From assembly GCA_964420995.1 (NCBI GenBank), contig CAYQUX010000010.1, positions 78,766 to 142,765 of the forward strand: a stretch of 64,000 nucleotides of DNA. The letters are read 5' to 3'. This document shows positions 8,545 through 16,817 of the stretch, piece by piece (the stretch's first letter is position 1; each line of letters starts with the position of its first letter). The stretch comes from Leptolinea sp964420995 (GTDB taxonomy: Bacteria; Chloroflexota; Anaerolineae; Anaerolineales; Anaerolineaceae). Under the pieces are notes generated by a model. That model made no database searches and was not told the origin of the DNA. It worked only from the letters and a program-made list of their open reading frames with translations. The translations under genes were made by a program, and so were the position numbers.

Positions 8545-9221
8545 TATTCCTCACGCAAAACATATCCAACACCACGAATTGTCTGGATTATTCGTGACAT
8601 TCCGCCAATCTCCAGTTTTTTTCTCAAATAACCGATATATATCTCCAGAACATTATCATCCCCGCCGAAATCATATCCCCAGACATTGGTGAGTATTTGA
8701 TTCCTCTCCAACACCTGTCGTGGATGGCGCAGGAAAAATTGCAGGAGATTAAACTCAGTCAGTGTCAGATAGATGGCGTTGTTACCTCTCATTACCTCGT
8801 GTGTACCCAGGTTTACGGAGACATTGCTATATGAGAGAATCTGCTCGTTCATAGCGGTCTCCACCCGCCGTAATAGTGCGTGAACTCTGGCCACAAGCTC
8901 GGCTGGAGCAAAAGGTTTGACCAGATAGTCGTCCGCACCACTTTCAAGACCTTCCACCCGGTTTTCAATCGCATCCTTTGCAGTTAGCATCAATACAAGT
9001 GTCTTGTTCTCGTCATCACGTAACTGTTGAATCAGCTCAAGTCCATTCATCCTGGGCATCATCCAATCTACAATCATAAGATCCGGGTGATGAATATGTA
9101 TCTGCCTGATAGCCTCGAGACCGTTGGTCGCGGTGACCACGTCAAGATTTTCATAAACCAGAGTTCTGGTCAACATTTTTAAGATTTTTTGATCATCATC
9201 CACAATCAGTACTGTTGGCAT
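8544..9221 (-). CDS. OmpR/PhoB-family response regulator
   Basis: The 225-residue protein has a receiver domain with the acidic pair DDD near residues 8-10, phosphoacceptor Asp52 (MIVDWMMP) and Lys in VKPFAPAEL. A C-terminal winged helix ends with the typical RGVGYVLREE. It is the first gene of a regulator-kinase operon. The upstream region shared with the divergent lipoprotein gene holds tandem 11-bp TTCA repeats on both strands, which is the spacing expected for head-to-tail binding of this family. Confidence 0.94.
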   Translation of the reverse strand: MPTVLIVDDDQKILKMLTRTLVYENLDVVTATNGLEAIRQIHIHHPDLMIVDWMMPRMNGLELIQQLRDDENKTLVLMLTAKDAIENRVEGLESGADDYLVKPFAPAELVARVHALLRRVETAMNEQILSYSNVSVNLGTHEVMRGNNAIYLTLTEFNLLQFFLRHPRQVLERNQILTNVWGYDFGGDDNVLEIYIGYLRKKLEIGGMSRIIQTIRGVGYVLREE

Positions 9222-9276
9222 GTTCCATAACCTTGAATATCGTAGTAATCATTTTTATGAATATAACCGAAACATC

Positions 9277-9298
9277 TGTGAAAATGCTGTGAATATGC
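9277..9298 (-). promoter_or_regulatory. Tandem 11-bp boxes facing the regulator-kinase operon
   Basis: TGTGAAAATGC and TGTGAATATGC are exactly adjacent, giving two 11-bp direct repeats. On the minus strand they read as TTCACA repeats pointing at the response regulator gene, with an AT-rich -10-like TTATAT about 10 bp further on. OmpR/PhoB proteins bind such spaced repeats, so autoregulation is likely. Confidence 0.55.
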
Positions 9299-9319
9299 AG
9301 CGGAAAACCATAAACGTCC

Positions 9320-9352
9320 ATTCATAGCAAATTCATATAGTATTCACGGGTT
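9320..9352 (+). promoter_or_regulatory. Triple 11-bp boxes facing the lipoprotein gene
   Basis: ATTCA recurs at 9320, 9331 and 9342, a strict 11-bp period on the plus strand. The orientation is toward the lipoprotein gene that starts at 9426. This mirrors the pair at 9277-9298 on the other strand and suggests that the same response regulator controls both directions. Confidence 0.55.
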
Positions 9353-9425
9353 GATCACAGGAATTTCTTCTATCATAGTCTTTGTTAAGACGCTTTTTGA
9401 AATCCAGGGACTCAGGGAATTACTA

Positions 9426-10154
9426 ATGAAAAGAATTTATTCTGTAATCACATTATGCCTGCTTATGTTCAATCTTCAAGCCTGTTCATCCACTGGACAG
9501 ACAAATGAATCCAGTCTTTCATCAGAGCAAATCTATACATCGGTTGCAGCCTCATTAACAGCGCAGGCAATTGATACCCCAGCATCGACATTCACGCCGT
9601 CAGCCACAGGCACGGTTACCGTCGAACCGACCCGCGAGGTAGCGGTCATTCCTACTATTGCCCCGGCAATATCCAATTCCAGTAACAGTTCCCAGGTATG
9701 TGATAACGCAGCATATATTGAAGATGTTACCATCGCTGATGGAACAACCGTGTCACCCGGTGAAACTTTTACAAAGACCTGGCGCATTCAAAACTCTGGA
9801 AGTTGCAATTGGACTACGTCATATTTACTAGTATTAACATCAGGCGAAGCTATGAGTGGTGTGTCTTCCGCAGTCCCTTATCTGGTTGAGGCCGGCAAGC
9901 AGGTGGATATATCTGTAGCGATGACAGCTCCGACAACCACGGGAACCTATGTGGGCCATTGGAAACTACAGAATCCAGGTGGAATGATTTTTGGTCAGGA
10001 ATTTTTTATTCAAGTAGTTGTGGCAGAAAGCACATCGACAAGTACATTAACCCCCACAGAAACCCCTGAAGCCACATCTACGCCAACTTCCACAACAGAA
10101 CCTACCATCGCACCAACAGAAACATCGGCTCCAACTGAAACTCCCGTAGCTTGA
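9426..10154 (+). CDS. Secreted lipoprotein with NBR1-like Ig domain
   Basis: The 242-residue product has a lipoprotein signal peptide with lipobox LQAC (Cys20), a Thr/Ser/Pro-rich linker, and then a beta-sandwich of about 100 residues (VTIADGTTVSPGETFTKTWR ... GTYVGHWKLQNPGG) of the kind called Ig-like domain from next to BRCA1, common in Chloroflexota surface proteins. The tail is again Thr/Pro-rich (TPTETPEATSTPTS). ATG 9426 is chosen because it directly precedes MKRIYS and the signal peptide; an upstream in-frame start at 9351 would spoil it. It is divergent from, and probably regulated by, the neighbouring two-component system. Confidence 0.8.
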   Translation: MKRIYSVITLCLLMFNLQACSSTGQTNESSLSSEQIYTSVAASLTAQAIDTPASTFTPSATGTVTVEPTREVAVIPTIAPAISNSSNSSQVCDNAAYIEDVTIADGTTVSPGETFTKTWRIQNSGSCNWTTSYLLVLTSGEAMSGVSSAVPYLVEAGKQVDISVAMTAPTTTGTYVGHWKLQNPGGMIFGQEFFIQVVVAESTSTSTLTPTETPEATSTPTSTTEPTIAPTETSAPTETPVA

Positions 10155-10175
10155 TCACAATTCATCTTGCCCATA

Positions 10176-10206
10176 GACCTGTTCCGTGTGCTGGACGGGT
10201 CTTTTT
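10176..10206 (+). terminator. Intrinsic terminator of the lipoprotein gene
   Basis: GACCTGTTC (10176-10184) pairs with GGACGGGTC (10193-10201), including two G-T pairs, and is followed by TTTTT. Confidence 0.85.
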
Positions 10207-10266
10207 AATTCCCTGGTTACAAATATAAAAAGATGGAATACTTCACAGATTGAATAAACCAGGTTG

Positions 10267-11406
10267 TCAATTCAAATACGTTTCTTGATGCAATTCTGCT
10301 TTATGAAGCACCACCTGGTTCCTGCCTTTTTCTTTGCCTTCGTAAAGTGCTTTATCAGCCAGTTCTATACACTCATTGATCCCGGCATCGGTAGTACATT
10401 CGGCTACGCCAAATGTCATGGAAATATGGATTTCCCTGCCATCAAGGTACACAGGAGTTTGCGATATGATCGAACACATCCGGTCTGCTACATCACGCGC
10501 TTCATCTCCACTTGTGTCCGGGAGCAATACCAGAAATTCTTCACCACCCCAACGCGCAACTACGTCTTTGGCTCGCGTGGCGCTTTTCAACATTCTCGCG
10601 ATTGATACTAGGACCAGATCACCAAATTGATGGCCGTATTGATCATTGAATTGTTTAAAGTGATCAATATCAGACATAATGATGGAAAACACTTTCCCAT
10701 GTGAAATGGATTCTTCCTGCGCTTCACCAATTTTTTCAACAATAGTACGACGATTTTGAAGGTCGGTTAACGGATCTGTCCGAACCAATGCCTGCAGACG
10801 TTTGTTTACTTCTGTTAAGCCTTTTTCAGCTTCCTGTACACTATACTGGTAATACATTGCCACAACGGCAAACGTGGCAAAAGCCAGTAACACATTAATA
10901 GTATTGGTAATAACCACTTGAATAAGATCAAGTTGATATATTGGCACTACACTCTGTGAAAAAATGTACAGGCCTACATAAAGAACATAAAGCAATAAAC
11001 CGCTGAATATTTTTAGATAAAAATTCCAGAATGGCCAGAAGAATAAAAATGGCACAAGTACCAATATGAAATAATGAAATCCACTAGCCCATCCGGTAAA
11101 ATTTACAGCCGTAATGGCATGAATTACAACTTCGCCAATGCCCAGAATAAATGAGAGTTTGAATGATTCTTTTCTTGCCAGGCCAATACTCACGACCAGA
11201 ACAGACACACTGAAAATATTAAAAACAGCCATTTCCCTGATCCCAAGCCAGAGAAACAAAAATATGAAACACGTGTGCACAAAACAACTTGCTTTCAACG
11301 TTTTATCTAAAAGCAAATAGAGACGTGGATTACTCTCCTTCAATTGTTTTATTGATTGTGTTTGCATTTTCCCACCCGGGTGTGATGGATTGGAATAAAC
11401 CCTCAT
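10267..11406 (-). CDS. Membrane-bound diguanylate cyclase (GGDEF)
   Basis: The 379-residue protein has about six transmembrane helices in its first 190 residues, a short coiled linker (EAEKGLTEVNKRLQALVRTD) and a C-terminal GGDEF domain. The domain has DPLTDLQNRR, SDIDHFKQFNDQYGH and an intact RWGGEEF active site, so it should make cyclic di-GMP. No EAL or inhibitory RxxD site is obvious. Start is uncertain: 11406, or ATG 11367 (MQTQS) just after GGTGGGAAA. It stands alone between two terminators. Confidence 0.9.
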   Translation of the reverse strand: MRVYSNPSHPGGKMQTQSIKQLKESNPRLYLLLDKTLKASCFVHTCFIFLFLWLGIREMAVFNIFSVSVLVVSIGLARKESFKLSFILGIGEVVIHAITAVNFTGWASGFHYFILVLVPFLFFWPFWNFYLKIFSGLLLYVLYVGLYIFSQSVVPIYQLDLIQVVITNTINVLLAFATFAVVAMYYQYSVQEAEKGLTEVNKRLQALVRTDPLTDLQNRRTIVEKIGEAQEESISHGKVFSIIMSDIDHFKQFNDQYGHQFGDLVLVSIARMLKSATRAKDVVARWGGEEFLVLLPDTSGDEARDVADRMCSIISQTPVYLDGREIHISMTFGVAECTTDAGINECIELADKALYEGKEKGRNQVVLHKAELHQETYLN

Positions 11407-11477
11407 TGCTTTGTAGTAGTATATATACGGCTCAACAGAAATGCCATCAAAATCAGGTTAATTTTTCATTTGATAAT

Positions 11478-11506
11478 AAAAGATCGATTTTTTCCATCGA
11501 TCTTTT
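11478..11506 (-). terminator. Intrinsic terminator after the rhodanese gene
   Basis: AAAAGATCGAT (11478-11488) and ATCGATCTTTT (11496-11506) form an 11-bp stem with a 7-base loop. On the minus strand the stem ends in TTTT, just downstream of the rhodanese stop. Confidence 0.75.
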
Positions 11507-11548
11507 CATCAAAAAGGTAAAACGCGCTATTTTCCAGGATTTTTGGAC

Positions 11549-12019
11549 CTAATCCCCTGTTTCGATTGGATATCCATTTTCTTTCCATTCGGTCATACCA
11601 CCTGCCATGTTGGACACGTTTTTAAAACCTGCGTTTAACAATATGTTCCGTCCTTCCGCGCTGCGCCGGCTGGTTCGACATACAACAACAATTTGTTTAT
11701 CCTTTGGCAGGGTATTGAGTTGTGAAGGCAAATCGCCGAGGGGGATTAATTTAGCCCCTGGTATATGGAATTGATCCCATTCGCTCTGTTCCCTTACGTC
11801 TACGATCAAAGCGCCTTCTTTTTGCAATTTCACTGTTTCTTCTAAACTGATTTCTAGCTTTTTATTCGATGCATCAGCAGTTGTCGAGTTGAAAGTGAGC
11901 CAGAAAATAACCGCAATTGCGCTGACACCGATAACAATCCATACCCACACGGGTGTGGAACGCTTTGTCAGATTTTGTTTGGTTTTGTATTTTTTCTCTT
12001 TATTCGTTGTTCGAGGCAT
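11549..12019 (-). CDS. Membrane-anchored rhodanese-domain protein
   Basis: The 156-residue product has a basic N-terminus, one transmembrane helix (VWVWIVIGVSAIAVIFWL, about residues 24-41) and a single rhodanese domain with the active-site loop CRTSRRSA and the closing MAGGMTEWKENGYP. Such domains carry sulfur as a cysteine persulfide; here the domain would face outside the cytoplasm. ATG 12019 has AGGGAG 6 bases upstream and is preferred over ATG 12043. It diverges from the second two-component system. Confidence 0.87.
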   Translation of the reverse strand: MPRTTNKEKKYKTKQNLTKRSTPVWVWIVIGVSAIAVIFWLTFNSTTADASNKKLEISLEETVKLQKEGALIVDVREQSEWDQFHIPGAKLIPLGDLPSQLNTLPKDKQIVVVCRTSRRSAEGRNILLNAGFKNVSNMAGGMTEWKENGYPIETGD

Positions 12020-12130
12020 CTTATGCTCCCTTGAAGCTTGCATTTTCTATTAGATTATTTTCTGGTCAAAAAGTTTCAGATATCTATTGTCATATATTGT
12101 ATTATGGATTAATGGATTCTTGTTTTTCTA

Positions 12131-12163
12131 CTTCACAAAATCTTCATACTCTTCCGATAAAAT
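12131..12163 (+). promoter_or_regulatory. Tandem TTCA boxes and -10 of the second two-component operon
   Basis: CTTCA occurs at 12131 and 12142, 11 bp apart, with a -10-like TAAAAT at 12158-12163. Transcription would start near 12170, which is the ATG itself, and no ribosome site is visible, so the regulator mRNA may be leaderless. Confidence 0.45.
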
Positions 12164-12169
12164 AAAAAT

Positions 12170-12874
12170 ATGACTACCCTTGGAAAGAAAATTCTGGTCG
12201 TTGACGATGAACCTCAGATCTCCCGCGTGTTAAAGGGATATCTTGAAAACGCCGGCTATGGTGTGATCAGTTCGCTTGACGGAAAGTCGGCGCTCACCAT
12301 GTTTGACAGGGAAAAGCCAGATTTCGTAATTCTGGACCTCAATTTGCCCGGGTTGGACGGATTGGAAATTTGCAGATACATTCGCCAGACATCAAATGTG
12401 CCAATTCTCATGCTGACTGCACGATCTGAAGAAGCTGACAAAATCGTTGGGCTTGAACTTGGGGCGGATGACTATATCGTCAAACCTTTCAGCCCTCGCG
12501 AGATTGTTGCCCGGGTACGAACAATTTTTCGGCGCACCAATGCGGAAAAAATTGAAAACGAACTGATCAAAGCCGGTTTACTAACGATTGATATAGAAAA
12601 ACATCTTGTGGATCTGGGTGGCCGCCGGATTGACCTTACACCAACTGAATTTGATATTCTTGTGACAATGGCAAGACAACCCAGACGGGTATTTTCCCGC
12701 CAGCAACTTCTGGAAAACATAAGCGATGATTCCTTTGAAGGTTACGATCGCACGATCGACACACACATAAAAAATTTGCGAAACAAGCTTGAGGTAGATG
12801 CCAGGAAACCTTTATTTATTCATACCGTGTTTGGGCTGGGTTATAAATTTGAAATGAGTGAAGATGCGCAATAG
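12170..12874 (+). CDS. OmpR-family response regulator
   Basis: The 234-residue protein has a receiver domain (ILVVDDEPQ, phosphoacceptor Asp56 in VILDLNLPG, VKPFSPREIV) and a winged-helix DNA-binding domain ending HTVFGLGYKFE. No Shine-Dalgarno sequence precedes the ATG and a -10 element ends only 7 bases upstream, consistent with leaderless translation. It overlaps the kinase gene by 11 bases, so the two form a coupled operon. Its promoter carries TTCA boxes like those of the first system, suggesting related DNA-binding specificity. Confidence 0.93.
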   Translation: MTTLGKKILVVDDEPQISRVLKGYLENAGYGVISSLDGKSALTMFDREKPDFVILDLNLPGLDGLEICRYIRQTSNVPILMLTARSEEADKIVGLELGADDYIVKPFSPREIVARVRTIFRRTNAEKIENELIKAGLLTIDIEKHLVDLGGRRIDLTPTEFDILVTMARQPRRVFSRQQLLENISDDSFEGYDRTIDTHIKNLRNKLEVDARKPLFIHTVFGLGYKFEMSEDAQ

Positions 12875-14318
12875 CCTGCTGTTTAAAATAATGGGTGCCT
12901 TCCTGATCCTGGTGCTAATTTCTGCACTTGTGATTTCGCTTTCCACTTCAATGGGCACCCGGCGTGCCTTCAACCTGTATTCAAACAGCAACCGTGAACG
13001 GTACGCAGAGAGACTGGCTTCCTCTCTGGCAGATTTCTACCAGATATCCCAGAGCTGGCAGGGAGTTGACCAGCTCTTACAAACCGAATACTCTCAATCC
13101 GGCCATATGTTCGGTGGAGGGAACCTGACTGGAAGGGGAAGATACTCAGGCTTCCCGGGCTCAATGGGCGACGTAATGGGTGAATCTAATGACCGCCTTC
13201 TTCTTGCGTCAGCAGATAATCGTATTATTTATGATTCCAAAAAAGAACTGATTGGTAATAATGTTCTCGATCAAAATTTGGATTCTGGTATTCCCATTCT
13301 TGTTGATGAAAAGCAGGTTGGATTACTCGTAATCATATCTGGCGGCATTCAGGCGGGAACACCAGCGGGGGTTTTTCTTGAATCTGTAAACCATTCCATT
13401 GTCTTTTCTGTAATGGCCGGTGTGATTATTGCCATATTGCTGGGCGCCCTGCTTTTTAATCAGATAACATCCCCGCTCCGACAATTAAAAAAGGCAGTGA
13501 TGGAGGTTGGCTCCGGGAACTTTAATCAGCGGGTGCAAATTAAATCTCACGATGAAATAGCCGAACTGGGAAATTCATTTAATCAGATGGCGGAGAATTT
13601 GAAGAAAGCCCAGGAGGATCGCCAGCACTATATGGCAGATATCGCCCACGAACTGCGGACGCCGCTGACAGCCATTCAGGGAACCGTAGAAGCCATGCAG
13701 GACAACATTCTACCGTTGGACGCGGAACAGTTGGATATTCTGCATGAGCAAACAACCTTGTTGAATCGTCTGGTTGACGACCTTCGACTGCTTTCTCTGG
13801 CAGAAGCCGGCCAGTTGAAACTGGCCAGGACATTAAGTGACGTCGCACCCATCCTCAAGCGAATTGTGGATACCATGAAGCCACTGGCTGATAAAAAGAA
13901 GATTGATCTGCAATTGAAGACACCCGAAAAATTATCTCCTGTCCTCCTGGATAAAGATCGCTTTTCCCAGATAATAAACAATCTGCTAACCAATGCAATC
14001 CGGTATACCCCAGAATCGGGAATAATTCGCGTGAACACAGGAATCTCGGCAGATTCAAAGGAACTTGTTATTGATGTTGTTGATACGGGTACCGGAATCT
14101 CGCCTGAAGACCTTCCCCATGTTTTCGACCGATTTTATAGGGCGGACAAATCCCGCGCGAGGGTCAGTGGAGGCGCGGGACTGGGGTTGGCGATTGTGTA
14201 CCAGCTTGTTGAAGCCCATAACGGCAAGATCAAGGTAATAAGCCCGGTAAATAAAGAGGAAGAAAACGGTGGAACACTATTCTCCATCACATTGCCATTA
14301 GCAATTAACGAGAAGTAA
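12864..14318 (+). CDS. Sensor histidine kinase (BaeS/CpxA-like architecture)
   Basis: The 484-residue kinase has an N-terminal helix (residues 7-27), an extracytoplasmic domain with a Gly/Met-rich patch, a second helix near 180-200, HAMP, HisKA with His262 in YMADIAHELRTPLTA, and an HATPase domain (NNLLTNAIRYTPESG, DTGTGISPEDLPHVFDRFYR, GAGLGLAIVYQLVE). An in-frame GTG at 12858 is an alternative start. It overlaps the response regulator gene. The stimulus is unknown; the architecture resembles envelope-stress kinases. Confidence 0.92.
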   Translation: MRNSLLFKIMGAFLILVLISALVISLSTSMGTRRAFNLYSNSNRERYAERLASSLADFYQISQSWQGVDQLLQTEYSQSGHMFGGGNLTGRGRYSGFPGSMGDVMGESNDRLLLASADNRIIYDSKKELIGNNVLDQNLDSGIPILVDEKQVGLLVIISGGIQAGTPAGVFLESVNHSIVFSVMAGVIIAILLGALLFNQITSPLRQLKKAVMEVGSGNFNQRVQIKSHDEIAELGNSFNQMAENLKKAQEDRQHYMADIAHELRTPLTAIQGTVEAMQDNILPLDAEQLDILHEQTTLLNRLVDDLRLLSLAEAGQLKLARTLSDVAPILKRIVDTMKPLADKKKIDLQLKTPEKLSPVLLDKDRFSQIINNLLTNAIRYTPESGIIRVNTGISADSKELVIDVVDTGTGISPEDLPHVFDRFYRADKSRARVSGGAGLGLAIVYQLVEAHNGKIKVISPVNKEEENGGTLFSITLPLAINEK

Positions 14319-14337
14319 ACTCATAAACTATTAAATT

Positions 14338-14880
14338 TCAAGAGAGTTCTGCCAGCATCTCTTCGATCCATCTGACATAGACTTCTTCATACATCTCACC
14401 AAAACGCCTGGAGGCTTCCCACAATCGGGCATCCGCCTTTAGCATCGGAAATTCATCAGTAGCCAGCTCAATACTTTCACGAACATCATTACGATAGTAG
14501 AGCAGTTGTTTTCTGTGTACATCCCTCTGGATCAAAAGCTGTGTCTTTAATTGTTCATCTCCCATGCCAGCCGCAAAAAACATCTTCAGAACAAAGGTCT
14601 CCTTTTTCGGGCTGCATTCCATATAAGGCTCATTTAACCAGTCGGAGAATTGGTTACGTCCTTTTTGTGTAATGGAATAAATTCGTTTATCGGGTCGTTC
14701 AGATTGCTCCTCAATGGCAGAAAGTATGCAACCCTCTTTCTCCAGGTTTTTTAATGTGACATAAATTTGACTCAATTTCGCATGCCAGAAATGAGTCGTT
14801 GATCGGTCCATGCGCTGTTTTATTTCGTAACCCGTCATGGGTGAATACCCCAGAAATCCAAGAATGGCATATTTGAGCAT
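14338..14880 (-). CDS. PadR-family transcriptional regulator
   Basis: The 180-residue product opens with the PadR winged helix (LKYAILGFLGYSPMTGYEI, then FWHAKLSQIYVTLKNLEKEGC and KRIYSITQKGR) and continues with the C-terminal helical dimerisation region of the AphA/Vir-like type. It lies 13 bases after the ferredoxin-nitroreductase gene in the same direction. The upstream region of that pair holds long AT palindromes of the kind PadR proteins bind, so it probably represses its own operon. Confidence 0.88.
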   Translation of the reverse strand: MLKYAILGFLGYSPMTGYEIKQRMDRSTTHFWHAKLSQIYVTLKNLEKEGCILSAIEEQSERPDKRIYSITQKGRNQFSDWLNEPYMECSPKKETFVLKMFFAAGMGDEQLKTQLLIQRDVHRKQLLYYRNDVRESIELATDEFPMLKADARLWEASRRFGEMYEEVYVRWIEEMLAELS

Positions 14881-14893
14881 GATCGTGAATGCC

Positions 14894-15781
14894 TTATAAC
14901 CAGGTTACGCTTTTTAAATTTCTTTTTATGCCCCGAAGAAAATGGTATTTGGGGAAACCTAGTATCATCGAAGCAACCACTTCATTATTTTCAGGTATTT
15001 TCAACAACTCACGCAGTTCTTTCTTTTTTTCAACCGCCGGAGGGATTAAATCCATGGCTGACGCACCCAACCCAAGAGAGTGAGCCGCAAGAAATCCGTA
15101 CGTTAAGGCAATATGAATATCTGTTCGGTAATTTTCTGTACTGCGATCCGCATGAAAAAGAATCATGGCAGGAGCGTGACGCGTTATTGTGTCTTCACGG
15201 CCTGATTTCAAATCAGGCAGCCGTTCGATCATTAGCGGTACCACATGTTTTTCAAGCGTGATAAATTTTTCTCTCCCCGCACTCATGCGAATAAACTGTC
15301 TTGCGATAGGATGGCTCATCTTAGCCACAAGAAAATCATACAGATCAATCATCATCTTTTGAGACTGCTTCACAATCTCTGGATCTTCAATAACAGTCAA
15401 TTCTGTTTTTACGGGTGGAAATCCGGGAGGAGCCATCTGAATAGCCTGGACAACTTTCTCCAGAAGTTCATGCGGGACTGGTTTTTCCTGGAAACAGCGT
15501 ACTGCCCTGCGCCCCATGATCAAATGTTCAAATTGTTCCGTTTCCAATCCTGTACGTTCCGATTGATCATAAAAATCGGTGTCATACGATAACGTTGATA
15601 TCTGTATTGAACGAGTCGGGCAAACGGCCATGCAATGCCCGCACTCGAAACACATCCAAAGACGATCTTCGCGAAAGGAGATCCTCCCATCCTGTTCTTT
15701 CTGAATTATCCGATTCGGACAGATATCCACACATCGTCCACACCTCTTGCAGGTTTTATCGTTTATCAGTCTTTTTTGCAT
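14894..15781 (-). CDS. Ferredoxin-nitroreductase fusion protein
   Basis: Residues 1-60 are a 2x[4Fe-4S] ferredoxin (CKRCGRCVDICP and CFECGHCMAVCP). The remaining ~230 residues are a nitroreductase-type FMN domain beginning near LIMGRRAVRCFQEKPVP, with AHSLGLGASAMD and SMILGFPKYHF. In this family the ferredoxin feeds electrons to the flavin; the substrate is not predictable, and anaerobic reduction of nitro compounds, quinones or enones is possible. It is the first gene of a two-gene operon with padR, so an inducible detoxification role is likely. Confidence 0.87.
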   Translation of the reverse strand: MQKRLINDKTCKRCGRCVDICPNRIIQKEQDGRISFREDRLWMCFECGHCMAVCPTRSIQISTLSYDTDFYDQSERTGLETEQFEHLIMGRRAVRCFQEKPVPHELLEKVVQAIQMAPPGFPPVKTELTVIEDPEIVKQSQKMMIDLYDFLVAKMSHPIARQFIRMSAGREKFITLEKHVVPLMIERLPDLKSGREDTITRHAPAMILFHADRSTENYRTDIHIALTYGFLAAHSLGLGASAMDLIPPAVEKKKELRELLKIPENNEVVASMILGFPKYHFLRGIKRNLKSVTWL

Positions 15782-15796
15782 AAGTTTTCTCCATAA

Positions 15797-15832
15797 GTAT
15801 ATATATTATTATATATACATTTTTATATATAA
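15797..15832. promoter_or_regulatory. AT-rich PadR-type operator
   Basis: GTATATATA and TATATATAC flank TTAT as a perfect 22-bp inverted repeat (15797-15818), followed by a further TATATATAA (15824-15832). It lies 16 bases upstream of the nitroreductase start, between promoter and gene, as expected for PadR repression. Confidence 0.6.
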
Positions 15833-15839
15833 CAAGAAG

Positions 15840-15876
15840 TAAAAAAAGATGGATAACCTGGTGGTTTATCCATCTT
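15840..15876 (-). terminator. Intrinsic terminator of the GntR gene
   Basis: AAGATGGATAA (15846-15856) pairs with TTATCCATCTT (15866-15876). On the minus strand the hairpin is followed by a run of T, just downstream of the gntR-type gene. Confidence 0.82.
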
Positions 15877-15910
15877 AAATTCTGTTTTTGCCCGGAACCG
15901 AAATTGCTAA

Positions 15911-16696
15911 CTAATTGGTGGATATCACATCAATGGAGAATTTCCCATGTATGATTGCGGTAAAGTAATCCAGGGGGAGATCCTTATCAGAATAAACCAT
16001 ACGTGCCACATACAGTAGGCTTGTTGCCGGATTGACTTTTAACACATCAATTACCTCTTTTGTTGTGGGTACGACCGGTTCAAATTCAATCTGTCCATGA
16101 TGGAGATTGAAATTAAATTCCACTTTAAGAAGATGGTATAGAGAAGTGTTGTTCTTATACTTTTCTTCAATGCCATTGCACAAATGATATGGTATGTAAT
16201 GTTCGTCAATCAGGAAGGGTCGGTCATTCACATAACGCACCCTCTTCAAATGGTACACCATTGAACCCGTTTCAATTTGGAATTTCTGCGCAATTGCTTC
16301 CGAGGCCGGAATGACTTCCTGATTTATGATCTGAGAATGGTGGGGAATTTTCTTACTTTCCATCTCTTCAGAAAAACTCATCAGGCTGCCCACAAACCGC
16401 ATCCGTCCGGTGGGACTGCTAACGATGGTTCCCTTGGATTTTTCTCTGTGAAGATAGCCGTCATTTACAAGAGCAAGGATTGCCTGCCGTGTGGTTGACC
16501 GGCTGATGTCATATTGCTCCATCAGATCCTGCTCTGTGGGAATAATATCTCCCGGTTTCCACACTCCGCTTTCGATTTTCTCTTTCAAAATTATGAGAAG
16601 TTGATAATAAAGCGGCGTAGGTATTGATTTATCCAGTCTATCCAATTTATGCTCCTGAATGGTATCCTGACTTTCGTTCATTCTAACATATTGCAT
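15911..16696 (-). CDS. GntR-family regulator with UTRA domain
   Basis: The 261-residue product has an N-terminal GntR winged helix (PLYYQLLIILKEKIESGVWKPGD ... YDISRSTTRQAILALVNDGYLHR) and a C-terminal UTRA effector domain (HutC type). No clear ribosome site decides the start; ATG 16696, ATG 16681 and TTG 16708 are all possible. It follows the deoC-kinase-decarboxylase operon in the same direction after about 120 bp, so it may sense an intermediate of that pathway. A GTATAC palindrome overlaps its start. Confidence 0.85.
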   Translation of the reverse strand: MQYVRMNESQDTIQEHKLDRLDKSIPTPLYYQLLIILKEKIESGVWKPGDIIPTEQDLMEQYDISRSTTRQAILALVNDGYLHREKSKGTIVSSPTGRMRFVGSLMSFSEEMESKKIPHHSQIINQEVIPASEAIAQKFQIETGSMVYHLKRVRYVNDRPFLIDEHYIPYHLCNGIEEKYKNNTSLYHLLKVEFNFNLHHGQIEFEPVVPTTKEVIDVLKVNPATSLLYVARMVYSDKDLPLDYFTAIIHGKFSIDVISTN

Positions 16697-16817
16697 TATG
16701 TATACCAATCGCAGGTAATTAGTATTCTCCCAATTTCGTCAACAGCAAACAAAATCAGCCTCTCTATGAACTTCAGAAAATCATCTCAAGAGGCTATTTG
16801 TTTGCCATATTTCCAGA

